Below are positions 21,858 to 32,490 of a DNA stretch of 64,000 bases, in pieces; within the stretch, counting starts at the first letter, position 1; each line of letters begins with the position of its first letter. The position numbers and the translations under genes were made by a program. The stretch is from Isoetes taiwanensis (taxonomy: Eukaryota; Streptophyta; Lycopodiopsida; Isoetales; Isoetaceae), in NCBI GenBank assembly GCA_021234155.1, contig JAJEKV010000473.1, positions 118,506 to 182,505 on the forward strand. Direction: 5' to 3'. The notes beneath the pieces were generated by a model. The model saw only the letters and a list, made by a program, of their open reading frames with translations, did not search any database and had not been told where the DNA came from.

Positions 21858-22400
21858 CAGGGTTGCCCTTAAGGCCATATCTGCATAGGCATGATTTAGA
21901 AGGTGAGGCGAATCATAAGCTTTCTATATTAATTTTGTAGGCGATTACTTTTTGCGACTTGAACAGTTTCATAGAAACTCTGGCGAACCTTGCCAACGTT
22001 AGTGTGGTAATTGAAATAAATAAATTAGATGTCAATTCACATACAACTTACAGGATTAAGGAAACCTATTATGTTTAGCAAAATTTGAGTAGTTGTTGAT
22101 TTTTTGAGTATTCTACTATGGTCCACTAGAGCTAGCAAACAATTACTTGATCTACAATGGTGTTAAGGGGATAATCTATGATCCTAAACACTTAGATCCA
22201 TGGAACTGGAGGCGAAACTCTAGATCTGAGCTTAAGAATGCATGGCTAATTTAAGAAGGGCGGGCCGACGAAATGGTAAAACTTTGGCGAAAGAATATAA
22301 TTTATTTTCAATAGTAACCTATTCGGCTTTAGTATCTCATTTTCGGAAATATTCAAAATATAGCCATTTGGCTATAAATAGCCCCTTAAGGGCAACCCTG
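21858..22400. mobile_element. hAT-like MITE, copy 1 (in leader of element B)
   Basis: 543 bp with perfect 17-bp terminal inverted repeats CAGGGTTGCCCTTAAGG / CCTTAAGGGCAACCCTG and an 8-bp TSD GTTAGTGA (21850-21857 and 22401-22408). CAGGG termini plus 8-bp TSDs are the hAT signature. It has no coding capacity. It is nearly identical to 54125-54667, so the family was active recently. Confidence 0.95.
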
Positions 22401-22504
22401 GTTAGTGAGGATAAATTTTGGGAGTAGCCTTAGTTCTTGGTAGTGTGGTAAATGATGTCTTAGTAAGTTAGTCCGATTCATGTGTAAATCCTAGTTTTTT
22501 TTGG

Positions 22505-22722
22505 TAAAGTGGAAAATGCAGGCACGAAACCCTAATCGGCGGGCAGGGGGTACCTGGGGTTCCCTAGCGCGCGTGGCGAGGTCCGGGTAATAGCTGCCCG
22601 CAGACCCAAAAAAAAAAATGGTAAAACCCTAATCGGCGGGCAGGGGGTACCCGTGGTTTTCTAGCGCCTGTGGCGGAGTCGCGATAGGGCCTCCTCGCAG
22701 ACCTAAAAACGCGAATTCCGCC

Positions 22723-22756
<34 letters not shown>
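22505..22756 (+). mobile_element. Dimeric, A-tailed GC-rich retroposon (SINE-like), tentative
   Basis: Two related GC-rich monomers (about 22527-22607 and 22624-22703) both start ACCCTAATCGGCGGGCAGGG and end GCAGACC. They are joined by an A-run (22608-22618), and the whole ends in about 30 A (22727-22756). This dimer-plus-poly(A) plan is that of composite SINEs. I see no convincing A/B boxes or flanking duplication, so it could also be a simple local duplication. Confidence 0.45.
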
Positions 22757-22759
<3 letters not shown>

Positions 22760-23021
22760 AAAATTTAGGGTTACTTGAAATTTAAGTTAGTTTCATATCT
22801 TTTCATTCCAACATTTTTTTTTTGCTCCTTCTCGCTTCTCCTAGTCGCCATAGCCACCGGACTTGGAGGTCGCTTCCGCCATAGCCCATCTCGCTTGTAG
22901 CTTTGCTCCTTATCTTCCTAAGCTAGGCGCCAGCTCAGCGCCACCTTGTTCATCATGGGGGAGACCAAGCAAGTGTACAAGAGGACTCCTCGCTACACTA
23001 GGTGTTCGGTAGCTTCCCCTA

Positions 23022-23502
23022 ATGGCTGAGCTCTTGCCCCACCCAAACAAATCGGTCGAAGAACAAGCAAAAGCCGAAGGCATTTTGGAGCACTATGCTA
23101 AACGCTTCTCCGAAGGGGCTAAGATACCATACCCGCTCTTCAACTTCAACGAGCGTTTTCTTTTCAAACTTAACGCCAACAAGGAGGCCTATACCATAGT
23201 TGAGGAAGAAGACGGTGTTCAAAACTATACGCGGTTCTACCCACCAAAAATGGACGAGCAGGCTGAAGCAGAGGCCATTCAAGTGCAGGCCCACAAGATC
23301 ATGCAGATGGCGCAGGAGGCCGACCGACAGTGGCTTGCGGTTGACGACCCTGCTGAGCAAGCTTTGGGATATCGCTACCTCGGTAATGGGATGTGCCTTT
23401 TTAACGGTGGATCGTTTACCATTCCACCTTTTTCCCATGAGGAAGACAACATTTGCATTGCTTGGGAGGCAGGGCTACCACCGTATTTCACTGATCAATT
23501 CC
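23022..23502 (+). pseudogene. Element B ORF1, N-terminal part, cut by element C
   Basis: Open from ATG 23022 to the insertion of C. It begins MAELLPHPNKSVEEQAKAEG, is Glu/Ala-rich in the middle (DEQAEAEAIQVQAHKIMQMA) and then has a compact segment (YRYLGNGMCLFNGG). Deleting C and one ATTCC restores the frame ..TDQFQQAVEQDMQ.. into 36675 onwards. An earlier ATG at 22955 (METKQ-like start GETKQVYKRTPRYTR) is in another register. The function of this N-terminal region is unknown; the H3 domain lies at the far end of the same ORF. Confidence 0.7.
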
Positions 23503-25147
23503 TGTGACGTTCCAAGGGAATATACGCCATAAATACGTATATTCCTGGATCCGTCACCATACAAGTCTACCTAGGTAGCCTTGTATGCCTTGGATAAGTG
23601 GCAAGGGGTGCACATCTAAGTTAATTGCTTAACTTAGATAACCTTAGGATAAGGCCCATTTCCACATGGCCTCATCCTATTGGGGCAACCGCCACACGGC
23701 CTCGCCCTAGTGGTGCCACATGACATCCCACGTGGACCCACACCTATATTAGCTCTAACCCTAACCCTAGACCTTTTTCCCTGACCTAGCACCTGAACTC
23801 TCATCTACGTGCCCGAAACCCCGTTTCGAGCATCGTTCGTCATAGCCTAGCCTGGAGCAGCAGCCCCTGGAAGGTGTGTATGATCGTAGAGGGAGCAAGT
23901 CTTCGAACCACGTCTAGGAGCATGGAGACGCCCGGGATGGGAGGAAGCGCTTCTGGAGGAGGTAGGTTGAGTAGAGTTCATGTTAGTTCACCTGGAAGTT
24001 AGCATTCCAGGTGGGTTAGTATTTTGTGTCTAGAGTAGAGCCACCCTAGATCCTTTGTTGAACATCTTGAACCCTAATCAAGGAACCCTAACTGATAGTT
24101 AGATATGTATGATTAGGTTAAGATGTTCATATGATAGTGTTCATGATGGTTATGTGATGATGGTTGATCATGTTGTTCCTCTTGTGTTGGGAAGGGGGGT
24201 AGAGACCTAGGGCCATATGTAGTATGCTCCTAGTGTAGATCCCTTAGTCCCTATTAGTTGCGGCCTGTGCATAGGAACCCCTTAGGGCTATGGAAGCTAT
24301 GATGTGACTCAAAGACCACACAACGGGCTAGAGGCAAGATGGAGGGTGGATCCCCGCCGAGTGGGGGCCGGGGGATCCCACGGTGGCTGGGCTAGGCTTA
24401 TGGTGGTCACTTCGCGTGTGGGCTGAGCATGGGTCCGACACCTCACAGGGCAATGGTGTCGCCCGCCTCTCAAGAGCTGCAAGTGTCGCCTTGGCTCTTG
24501 TTTGGGGGGTTCACGGCACGAATCGTGTGTCGCCACGATTCTCTAGCGCCCAGTGGAGCCTCTAGACCCCGGGAAGGGGAGATGCAACCCTTCCTACCTC
24601 GGGTGGGACCAGGGGAGATGCAACCTGGAGTAGTCCCGATGGGTGATGCCATGGGATTGCGATCCAGGAAGGTTAGAGTCATGCCACGCCTTGATCTAGC
24701 CCATCCGCAAAGTATGCAATGGGAGGGGCGGATGGAGTGGTCAACCCTAGCCATTGTCTTATGCCAGCCCGCCATTGTTATGACTCTGGTCTGCTCTATC
24801 TTGAGGCCTATCTAGTCAGTCGACTACCCCATGTGTCAGAGCCACGGGTAGGAGCTCTCGTGTTTTATGGCATATGATTATGTTCTTTGCATCTATGGAT
24901 GTGCAGTTGAGCTACCCTCGAGGTAGCATATTGTATTGTATTGCTAGTTCTGACGTGTTTATGCTTCCGCTGTGATAGGAGCCCATAGGGGGAAGGCGTG
25001 CAAGACACCTTCAGTGTCCCCCTCCCCGCAGACTACGGAGGATCCAGAAAAGGGATAGACGGAGGGCCCAATGCGGTTGTTGGGGCGGACGGGGATTTCC
25101 TGCCGAGTGTACGGCCGGGTGCCGTATGTTTAGCAGGGAGCGTCACA
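23503..25147 (+). repeat. Element C 5' LTR
   Basis: TGTGACGTTC..GAGCGTCACA. A perfect 10-bp palindrome stem GGAATATACG / CGTATATTCC with a 9-nt loop lies at 23517-23545. Many 1-4 bp indels distinguish it from 35050-36669. Confidence 0.95.
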
Positions 25148-25148
25148 A

Positions 25149-25160
25149 TGGTATCAGAGC
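25149..25160 (+). other. Element C primer-binding site (initiator-Met tRNA)
   Basis: TGGTATCAGAGC one base after the LTR, as in element B. From 25161 to 25765 is an AT-rich leader without a gene. Confidence 0.95.
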
Positions 25161-25765
25161 GATGTTCTTGGTTGACCAAGAACTAGCACTGACCATAACT
25201 ATGAAAGTAGTCTAACAGACCTATAGGGGTGTGAAATAAAAATTTCCACCATCGAACCTCGAAAATAGGGGAAAATTTTTTCTCCTAGGTAGTGGGTCCG
25301 AAATTAGGTTAAGAAGTGAATAAGTCAAATTCACCTTCTAGTAAAATTGGAGTGAAAATTATGCATCTGCATCAAATTTCACCTAAAAGGGGTCGAAGAA
25401 TCATGCCAATCGGAGACCTGGGTGAAAAATGGCGCAAATCCATAATTAATACTTCAAACTATTAGGAAATTTGAAATTCTAAAGGTATAATACGAATTTT
25501 AGTATATGTATTAGAAATTAAGCATATATTAATAATAAGGGTACTATGGTGTAATTAATAAAGGGGGCTAATAAGTAGGCCTATTAATGATAGGAGAATA
25601 TTCCCAGGGCCCTTCCTTTTAAATATCCCTGACACCTCATTTTCCCTCCAAACCTTCCTCCACCTTATCTCTCTTGATCAGCCTTACGTCACCCGTTTTC
25701 TAGACCGTTAAGTATGGCACGGGACGAATGACGGCCGAGGAAGGCGGTGAGCGGCCCTACTCTCG

Positions 25766-26845
25766 ATGGCGCACTTAGCAGCAGGTCGCCATGTCAAGAA
25801 GATCCCCGAGCACCTTCGACCTAAGCCGGGGGAAGGGGCCTTCTCCAGCAGCAGCAGCGACGAAACCTACCACGACGCGGAGGAGGAGGCACCTAGCAGT
25901 AGCTCTTCCTCAGCAGGCACCCAGAAAACCAGAGAATCCCGTCACTTCGGGCCTTCGGACACCGAGGTGGAAGAGCAGGTGGAAGAACAGGTGGAAGAGC
26001 AACCCCAGCACCAGACCCAAGAGGCGGGCCCTTCAGCACCGAAGAAGAAGGGCAAGGAGAAGGTTGCAGAGTGGCCTGAAGAGAGGGCCGCTAGGAAGAA
26101 GAGGGAGAGAGAGCGGGAGAACCTATAGCTATAGCCAAACCTTGTTTCTGAGGGAGAGGGAGAGGCGAACCAAGAGGAGGAACGATCGGCCCCGAAGGAC
26201 CGTCGTAATTGAGGAGCCTCCCCGGCATGAGGAAGAGGAGGTGGAAGAAGGAGGAGGCGACGAGGAAGAGGAGCAGGAGGAGGGCGCAGACCCAAGGCCA
26301 CCTTATCCAGTGTGGCCCGAGCCACCTAAGGTGGTTGGCGAGAATGTATATGTGAGCGATCCTTCGCCTTGAAGGAGGATGACTCTTCAAACGCCAAGCT
26401 GCATATGGCAAGAATACCTCCGTCGTTGGACGAGGTATAATGACTGGTACTGTCGCCAGAATGTGGAGCGCTATGTGGAGGGGGGCCGACCCAACAAGAA
26501 CCAGCCCAAGCCGCCGCCGCCACGACCGGAGAAGCCGAAGAAGGTCCATCATGGGCCTAACTCTCCGCATGCCCGAGTTTTTCGGGAGATTAAGCACTTT
26601 CAACAGTGCACTAATCTCCTGATTAGGAAGGCACCTTTCGAGCGGCTCATGCGAGAGGTGATGCAGAGTTCGTCACCGACTATAGGGTGACGTCGCTCAC
26701 AACCAGAGTGTTGCAGGTAGCCGCTGAGGCTGAGCTCACCCAGTTGTTCGGAGAAGGGAGCCTCTGCGCGATCCACGCGAAGAGGGTGACCCTGATGCCC
26801 AAGGACATACACTTGGCGCGTCGCATCCGCAAGGAACGCCCTTGA
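25766..26845 (+). pseudogene. Element C ORF1: acidic/basic N-region fused to histone H3-like domain
   Basis: Starts MAHLAAGRHVKKIPEHLRPK, followed by Ser runs, an EEQVEEQVEEQ repeat and a Lys-rich stretch (KKKGKEKV). A frame change near 26128 and an in-frame TGA at 26370-26372 break it. From about 26538 it reads H3: VFREIKHF (ALREIRKY), [15 protein letters not shown] ([15 protein letters not shown]). After one missing base near 26665 it continues [23 protein letters not shown], then [14 protein letters not shown] and [10 protein letters not shown], with TGA at 26843. Loop 1 has canonical H3 length, which argues against a CENH3 origin. No TARKS tail is visible. The helix-3 end is almost unchanged from H3, so a histone function is plausible. 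Confidence 0.85.
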
Positions 26846-27037
26846 GGATGAACTTTTGTGTAAATTAATGTACTTGCTAAAGTTTCTCCTATAAACATAA
26901 AATTTTGTTGCAATCTGACCTTAAATTTTGTAGGAAAATGTGTTTAAATAGCTTAATTTTTACTTAGTTTTGACCATTATAATTGGGATGTCCAAGAAAA
27001 AAATTAATTAGTTAAATATCCTAAGTTAATTAGTCAT

Positions 27038-27334
27038 AAAAGTTGCAAAATTGCCGAAACCGGGTCGCGTCGCGCAAAACCTATCTGCGCCCGCGACGCA
27101 GAGCTATTCTGCGCGACGCCACCCGATTTCGCCATTTTGTAACCAATCCATGTTCAAATCGTGTAACAAAAGTTGCTAATTAAGCTAGAATCATGCTAGG
27201 AAGTCATGTTAGGATCTTTAAATTCCCTGAAACTCTTCATAAAAGTTGCAAATTGCCGAAACCAGGTCGCGTCGCGCAAAACCTATCTGCGCCCGCGACG
27301 CAGAGCTATTCTGCACGACGGCATCCGATTTCGC
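27038..27334. repeat. Duplicated GC-rich hairpin between ORF1 and ORF2 of C
   Basis: Two direct copies (27038-27133 and 27241-27334), each with GCGTCGCGCA pairing with TGCGCGACGC (copy 1 perfect, copy 2 with one change) and an inner CTGCG..CGCAG. The base composition is unlike the AT-rich surroundings. It could be a promoter, terminator or processing signal for separate ORF2 expression. Confidence 0.75.
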
Positions 27335-27626
27335 CTGATTTTGCCCAGATTGACGAATTTTGACCCAGCAAACTGCCATGTAGTGTTTCTTGCTTTGCTT
27401 TGGTTAGAATTGCACTTCATGGTAGTTCATTTGGACACCCAGAGCCATAGAATTGAAGTCTTCCCTATCAGGAACCCCTGTGCACAGAACCCGAGGCATC
27501 CCTAGTCTATAAAAGGGGGGCCTCATTTGTCAACTTCTCCCCACCAAAACTGCTCTCAGCCCTTTTGGCGATTTTCTAGCTCCTTGCTCATCCTCATTAG
27601 CCATTTTTCACACTCCTTTCAGCTCA

Positions 27627-29144
27627 ATGGCGCCCTCAAACTTTGTCAGATGGTACAATGACTCCAATCACATCCGTGATTTCCCTGCTGAACAAGCCTT
27701 TCATGTCTTTGATCACCTCTTTGATCTTCATGCCACTTTGACTAGAACTCCCTACTACACTGACATCATCTGTCAATATGATCAGCACATTCTACCCCGG
27801 GAAGTTAGCTTGCCACCTAGGGGAGGGAAATGGGTTTCCTTAGACTCTCTTACCCAAGCCATAGGTGGGGGATCCAGGGGCAAGAGTAGGCTGTGGGATA
27901 GAACCAGAAACATGCCAGACTACATGACCTGTAAGCATCATAGGCATAGGTACGTCTCAAACCAAGCAGCATTAGCTTTGTTCATGCAAAAGATAGGGCG
28001 ATCCAACCAACCCGGGGAGCCGTCAATTCAACCTTTTGATTTGGCACCTCGACACTCGGGAGGCACATGGATAGGCATCCACGAGATCGAGGCGGCGGCA
28101 TGCATTTAACACTACGGCTCCACATCGTAAAACACCTGTGTTGCAGATTGAGCAGGATTATGAAGAGGAAGAGGAAGAGAACCCAAGTTGGAAAATGAGG
28201 GAGGCAAGAAGGATGGAGAAGCGTTTGGCTCGGCAACAGGAGGTACTAAGGCGCAGACTTGAGCCGCCAATAGGTATCACGCCCTCACCCCCGGTGGATC
28301 ATCCACGAGGAGTACATATTATGCACCGACATCCCTCAACCTTCCCTATTGTCGAAGAGGGCCTCGGGATGGATGAGCTCCTAGGCCTAATGGCACAAGA
28401 GCAGGCGTTGACTTCATCGACTACTCCTACCAAGAGATCCCAAGGGAGGTAGCCGAGCGACACTCCTATGCAGGGGAGACTATGTCGGACATCCAGGCGT
28501 ACCAACAGATAAGGCAGATGTTTCAACAGCACCAACCCGACATTCCAGAAGAGGAATTCCAGGAGATCCAAAGCAGGTTGTACAAGCCGAGAAGAGGCCC
28601 AAGCTCAAGCCGACCGGTGCGCTCCATGAGCGTGCGTGAAGCATCTAGCAGCATTAATCTGGAGAACGCAGCAACAATGTGGAGAGACCACGAAGATCTT
28701 ACTGCAATAGATGTTTTCGGCGAGGCAGCTCGGAGGAGAGGTACAGGAGCCACGGGGCCGAACAGGGGTAAATCACTCAGGTACTATCTTCCGGCCCTTA
28801 GCCAGGGACAGATGATAGTCTTCCACAAGGAGTTCAGCCCAAGGGGTGAAGAATCTGTGGCGCTCCTCATAGCACTCACAGGCTTCGGACAACATGCCAA
28901 GATAGATTACGGAATGGACCATGTTATCCTCTTCAAAAGATCCGTAGCCCTTCATGCCCTCGACTTCGCAAGGGGCCACCTCAGGGATGCGCACTTGTCA
29001 GTAGTGGCGGCAACTGCACCAGAACTTCTGGCACCACAAATGGCAAGAGCATTGGAGGGAGGATCGGCGGCAAGAATCCTACAGAACATGGGCAAGGGCA
29101 TAGGATTCAAGAACGTCAAGAACTTCTTCAAGTCTATGAAGTGA
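27627..29144 (+). pseudogene. Element C ORF2: unknown N-domain plus histone H2A-like C-domain
   Basis: The N-domain (27627-28109) starts MAPSNFVRWYNDSNHIRDF and is shared with ORF2 of B and D. After a stop and frame change it has a charged helix (RRMEKRLARQQEVLRRRL) at 28195-28260. A further frame change near 28408 leads to DFIDYSYQEIPREVAERHSY and then 28482-29144. There IRQMFQQHQPDIPEEEF aligns with LRQLMIQDAPSQIPESVF of B. Residues about 97-180 (RYYLPALSQGQMIVFHKEFS, then HVILFKRSVALHALDFA) align without large gaps to the H2A-like part of B. By itself the H2A resemblance in C is weak; homology with B carries it. TGA at 29142. Confidence 0.6.
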
Positions 29145-29478
29145 CATCGTTGATGGAAAAATTGTTTTGTTAATTAATTAAAGTGTATTGTAACTCTCTT
29201 TCAGTATTATCATGTAATTCATGAAATGTATTTCTATATACTAATTAATGTCTTACCATGATCTTGACTTGCAAGTGGAATTTTCATATGATTTCTTTTG
29301 TATCTAACAACAATTCAATTTTAAGCAAGAACAATTAGTGTGTAACTTAAATAACAAGCATTGATGATTAATCCTTGCAGCAAGGAACACAGGCTCAGGT
29401 TCTCAAGGTCAAGGCCGACACCACCAGTGGATACCCAGAAACCTATTCGGACGTGATCAGGATGACAACAACGACGAT
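29145..29478. other. Spacer between ORF2 and gag of element C
   Basis: AT-rich, no ORF. It separates the histone-bearing ORFs from gag-pol, so gag must be expressed by a separate start, splicing or a second promoter. A CAG at 29381 within TTGCAGCAAGG is a possible splice acceptor. Confidence 0.4.
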
Positions 29479-31749
29479 ATGACGCCGGAAGCAATCAATG
29501 CAAGGCTCGTCCAGATGAGGAACCAGATGCATCAGCTGATCCACTGGGCCACCCCATTGATGAATGCCCAAGAATACGCACCTGCTCCACCACCACCTCC
29601 ACCGCTACCTCAGCAAGGCATCGAGGAAGGTCCACAGCAGGAGGGGCAGGACAATCAGGGGAATGTCAGAGACAGGAAGAGAAAAAGGAGAAACAGAAGG
29701 AGTCCAACACCACCTAGCTCCAGTTCATCAGACACTTCAGACAGTCAAGACAGTTCTAGCTCAGAAAGTGAGTCTGACACTCCACAGGTAAGAGCCAGGG
29801 CAAGAAAGGCAGATGACTATCAGAAGAAGGTTGACAGTGCCATGAGCAATGTGTGGAAGACTAGGAAGTTGGGTCAGTTCTCAGGAAAGGACAGGTCAGG
29901 TATGGAGGCAGAGGCATGGCTTGACGAAATGGAGGAATTTGGCAACTCTTATAGCATGAAGGACAAGGACATAGGGAAAGTTGCTACGGCAAACTTGATA
30001 GGAGCAGCTAGAATCTGGTGGAAAGGCTATGCCAAGTCTAACAAGCTCAAAAGAAACAGTTGCAGATTCAAGACCTTCAACAAAGCTTTCCGCAAGCACT
30101 ATGTGCCTAGATCGCACACTAGTAGGCAGATCCAGCAGTTCTATAGGTTGAACCAGGGTACACTGTCAGTAGCAAAGTATACAGAGGAATTTATGCGGCT
30201 CAGGCTCCATGTTCCCGGAGTATCAGAAAGGCAAGCAGTCGACACCTACATTGAGGGATTGAACAGCAATATCAAAAGGCTAGTCCAAGCAATCAACCCT
30301 AAGTCAGTGGCAGAAGCCGAAGACAAAGCTATAAGTTTGGAGGAAGCACCATCAACTCCAGCAGAGAAACAGTCGGCATTCAAGGGTAAAGCTTCAGGGC
30401 AGTACCAAGGGCAATACCAGAGTAAGCAATCAGCAGCTACGCCATCAGGAGGCCAGCAGCAGGGAAGAGCTCAGGGTAAGACCTTTGGGGACCGTAAGCC
30501 GCAGAATGCATCAGGGGGCAGTGTGCTAAAGCGTATCCTAGACAGCCTGACGAAAGAGAAGAGACAGGAATGTATTGAGAAGAAGCTATGTTTCAGGTGC
30601 TTCCAACCAGGACACCGAACACATGATTGCCCATTTGTCATGCAGGCAGCCTTGGCAGAGCTTATGGATTGGGATTCGCCGACAGAAGCAGATGAAGACG
30701 ACGACCAGCATGAGGCCCAGGACTTCATAGATGGTGAGTGCCATATCTGTGCAAACATTGAGTCAGATGACATTGAAAGTCAGTCAACAGTCATTGCGGC
30801 TGAGGGGATCATAGATAGCAGTCCATATCTAGTATTGATAGATACAGGTAGCTCTCATAACTTTGCCTCTCCTAGGCTGGCTGCCCTAATGAAGAACAAG
30901 GTATTGAAGTCTAAGCCAAGGCCAGTTGCTATGGCAAACGGCGCCATTCGGCACATTAAGGGGAGGAGGATTACATTTGATATAGACCTTAGTGGAAGTA
31001 AGTGGCCGATGGGGGCAGAGGTTATGGAGATCGGAAGGTTTGACCTTATAGTAGGAATGGAGTTCCTAAAGCCAGCGAAAGCCATGATCGACTGCGACCG
31101 CAATGAAGTCGCCATGACAGCACCGGACGGCACCAAATTCATAGTGAGAGGTAAGAAGACAGCTCCTTCTATGCAGTGTATTTCTTTGAAGCAGCTAAGG
31201 AAAAGTATAGAAAGAAATAAGGTGGATTACATTTTGAGATTGGAGGCAATTGAGCCCAATAAGCAGGATGGGAACGACCAAAAGGGGAAGCAGTTGCCCA
31301 AGCCAGTAGCAAGGCTTATTTCGGAATTTAAGGATGTGTTCCCGGATGAGATCCGGCAGCTACCACCTTATAGGGGTGTGGAGTGTGAGATCACATTAGC
31401 ACCAGATGCTAAGCCTACCAGCAAGGCACCATACAGGATGAGCACCCCGGAATTGATTGAGCTCAAGAAGCAACTCCAGGAATTACTTGAGCTTGGTTTT
31501 ATTAGAGCAAGTGTGTCTCCTTTCGGAGCACCCATACTCTTCGTGAAGAAGAAAGATAGCAGTTTAAGAATGTGCATAGACTATCGCCAGCTCAACAAGC
31601 AGACGATAAAGAACAAGTATGCATTGCCAAGGGCAGATGATTTAATGGACCAGCTCCAAGGAGCAAAAGTATTCTCTAAGATTGATTTGAGGTCAGGGTA
31701 CCACCAAATAAGAATAAAAGAAGAGGATATCCATAAGACCGCCTTCTAA
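29479..31749 (+). CDS. Element C gag-protease-RT (first part of Gag-Pol)
   Basis: 756-aa open frame from ATG 29479. Gag: a Pro run, a Ser/Asp-rich stretch, then [20 protein letters not shown] and [13 protein letters not shown] of the retrotransposon gag domain, and the zinc knuckle [14 protein letters not shown] (about 30596). Protease: [20 protein letters not shown] at about 30831. [38 protein letters not shown] and [15 protein letters not shown]. It then stops at 31747, where canonical RT would continue TRYGHYEF. Gag and Pol are in one frame with no stop between them, as in many chromoviruses. Confidence 0.9.
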   Translation: MTPEAINARLVQMRNQMHQLIHWATPLMNAQEYAPAPPPPPPLPQQGIEEGPQQEGQDNQGNVRDRKRKRRNRRSPTPPSSSSSDTSDSQDSSSSESESDTPQVRARARKADDYQKKVDSAMSNVWKTRKLGQFSGKDRSGMEAEAWLDEMEEFGNSYSMKDKDIGKVATANLIGAARIWWKGYAKSNKLKRNSCRFKTFNKAFRKHYVPRSHTSRQIQQFYRLNQGTLSVAKYTEEFMRLRLHVPGVSERQAVDTYIEGLNSNIKRLVQAINPKSVAEAEDKAISLEEAPSTPAEKQSAFKGKASGQYQGQYQSKQSAATPSGGQQQGRAQGKTFGDRKPQNASGGSVLKRILDSLTKEKRQECIEKKLCFRCFQPGHRTHDCPFVMQAALAELMDWDSPTEADEDDDQHEAQDFIDGECHICANIESDDIESQSTVIAAEGIIDSSPYLVLIDTGSSHNFASPRLAALMKNKVLKSKPRPVAMANGAIRHIKGRRITFDIDLSGSKWPMGAEVMEIGRFDLIVGMEFLKPAKAMIDCDRNEVAMTAPDGTKFIVRGKKTAPSMQCISLKQLRKSIERNKVDYILRLEAIEPNKQDGNDQKGKQLPKPVARLISEFKDVFPDEIRQLPPYRGVECEITLAPDAKPTSKAPYRMSTPELIELKKQLQELLELGFIRASVSPFGAPILFVKKKDSSLRMCIDYRQLNKQTIKNKYALPRADDLMDQLQGAKVFSKIDLRSGYHQIRIKEEDIHKTAF

Positions 31750-32490
31750 CGCGAGCGGTATGGTTACTTTGAGTTTCTGAAGAATGCCCTTTGGATTGTC
31801 GAATGCTCCAGCAACTTTTATGCGCCTCATGAACGACGCCGTCTTGGGGATTTTCTAGATGAGTTTGTCATTGTCTTCTTCGACGACATTCTAGTCTACA
31901 AGTCCATTGAAGATCATAGTCAAGATTTGAGAAGGGTGTTAGAAAAGTTGAGGCGGCATCGTTTGTATGGAAAGCTCTCCAAATGCCACTTTGCTCTTTG
32001 AAAGAGTGGAGTACTTGGGCCATGTCATATCGGCGAAGGGATCTCCACCGAGCCAAGAAAGATCGGGCAAAGAGTAGATTGGCCAGCTCCAAAGAATGTG
32101 GCGGAAGTAAGAAGCTTTCTAGGTCCGGCGGGTTATTACGAGAAAGTTCGCGGAAGGACTTCGCTAAGTGGGCGCCCCTTTGACGGACCTCACTAAGAGT
32201 GTTAAGGTGAAAGATTGGAGAACACATTGGCTAGAAAATGTCCAAGCTTCATTTGAAAAGCTTAAGAAGGTTTTAACAACAACACCGATTGCTAGTTCTC
32301 GCCAGATCCGCACAAGGACAAGATAGTAGCAACAGATGCAAGTAAGATAGCAAATGTGGAGTCCTTATGCAAGAAGGAAGAGTAATAGCTTATGATTCCA
32401 AGAAGTTGAACGACACCGAAAGCAGCTTATCCAACCCATGATCGGGAACTTCTAGCTATTGTCGAGCTCTTTCAGATTTGGAGGCATTAT
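31750..32490 (+). pseudogene. Element C RT second half and RNase H, multiply frameshifted
   Basis: Broken pieces in three registers carry RYGYFEF, the active site FFDDILVYK at about 31879, the RT thumb, and RNase H pieces (VGVLMQEGRVIAYDSKKL-like). The density of single-base changes here is much higher than in 29479-31749. Confidence 0.7.

Noticed and set aside
22564-22761. Minus-strand frame starting with a Phe run
   Set aside because: It is the poly(A) tail and monomers of the retroposon read backwards.
22955-23030. GETKQVYKR start upstream of B ORF1 as an H3-like N-terminus (TKQ)
   Set aside because: It is only three to four residues, in a different register from ORF1, and absent in C and D.
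24309-24815. Several overlapping frames in the LTRs of B and C
   Set aside because: They lie wholly in non-coding LTR sequence, appear in both LTR copies with different breaks, and have no domain.
26538-26845. C H3-like domain as CENH3
   Set aside because: Loop 1 has the canonical H3 length and helix 3 matches H3; no CENH3-specific feature is visible.
27627-28109. ORF2 N-domain as histone H2B
   Set aside because: The order of hydrophobic residues does not follow H2B, and the best strings are too short.
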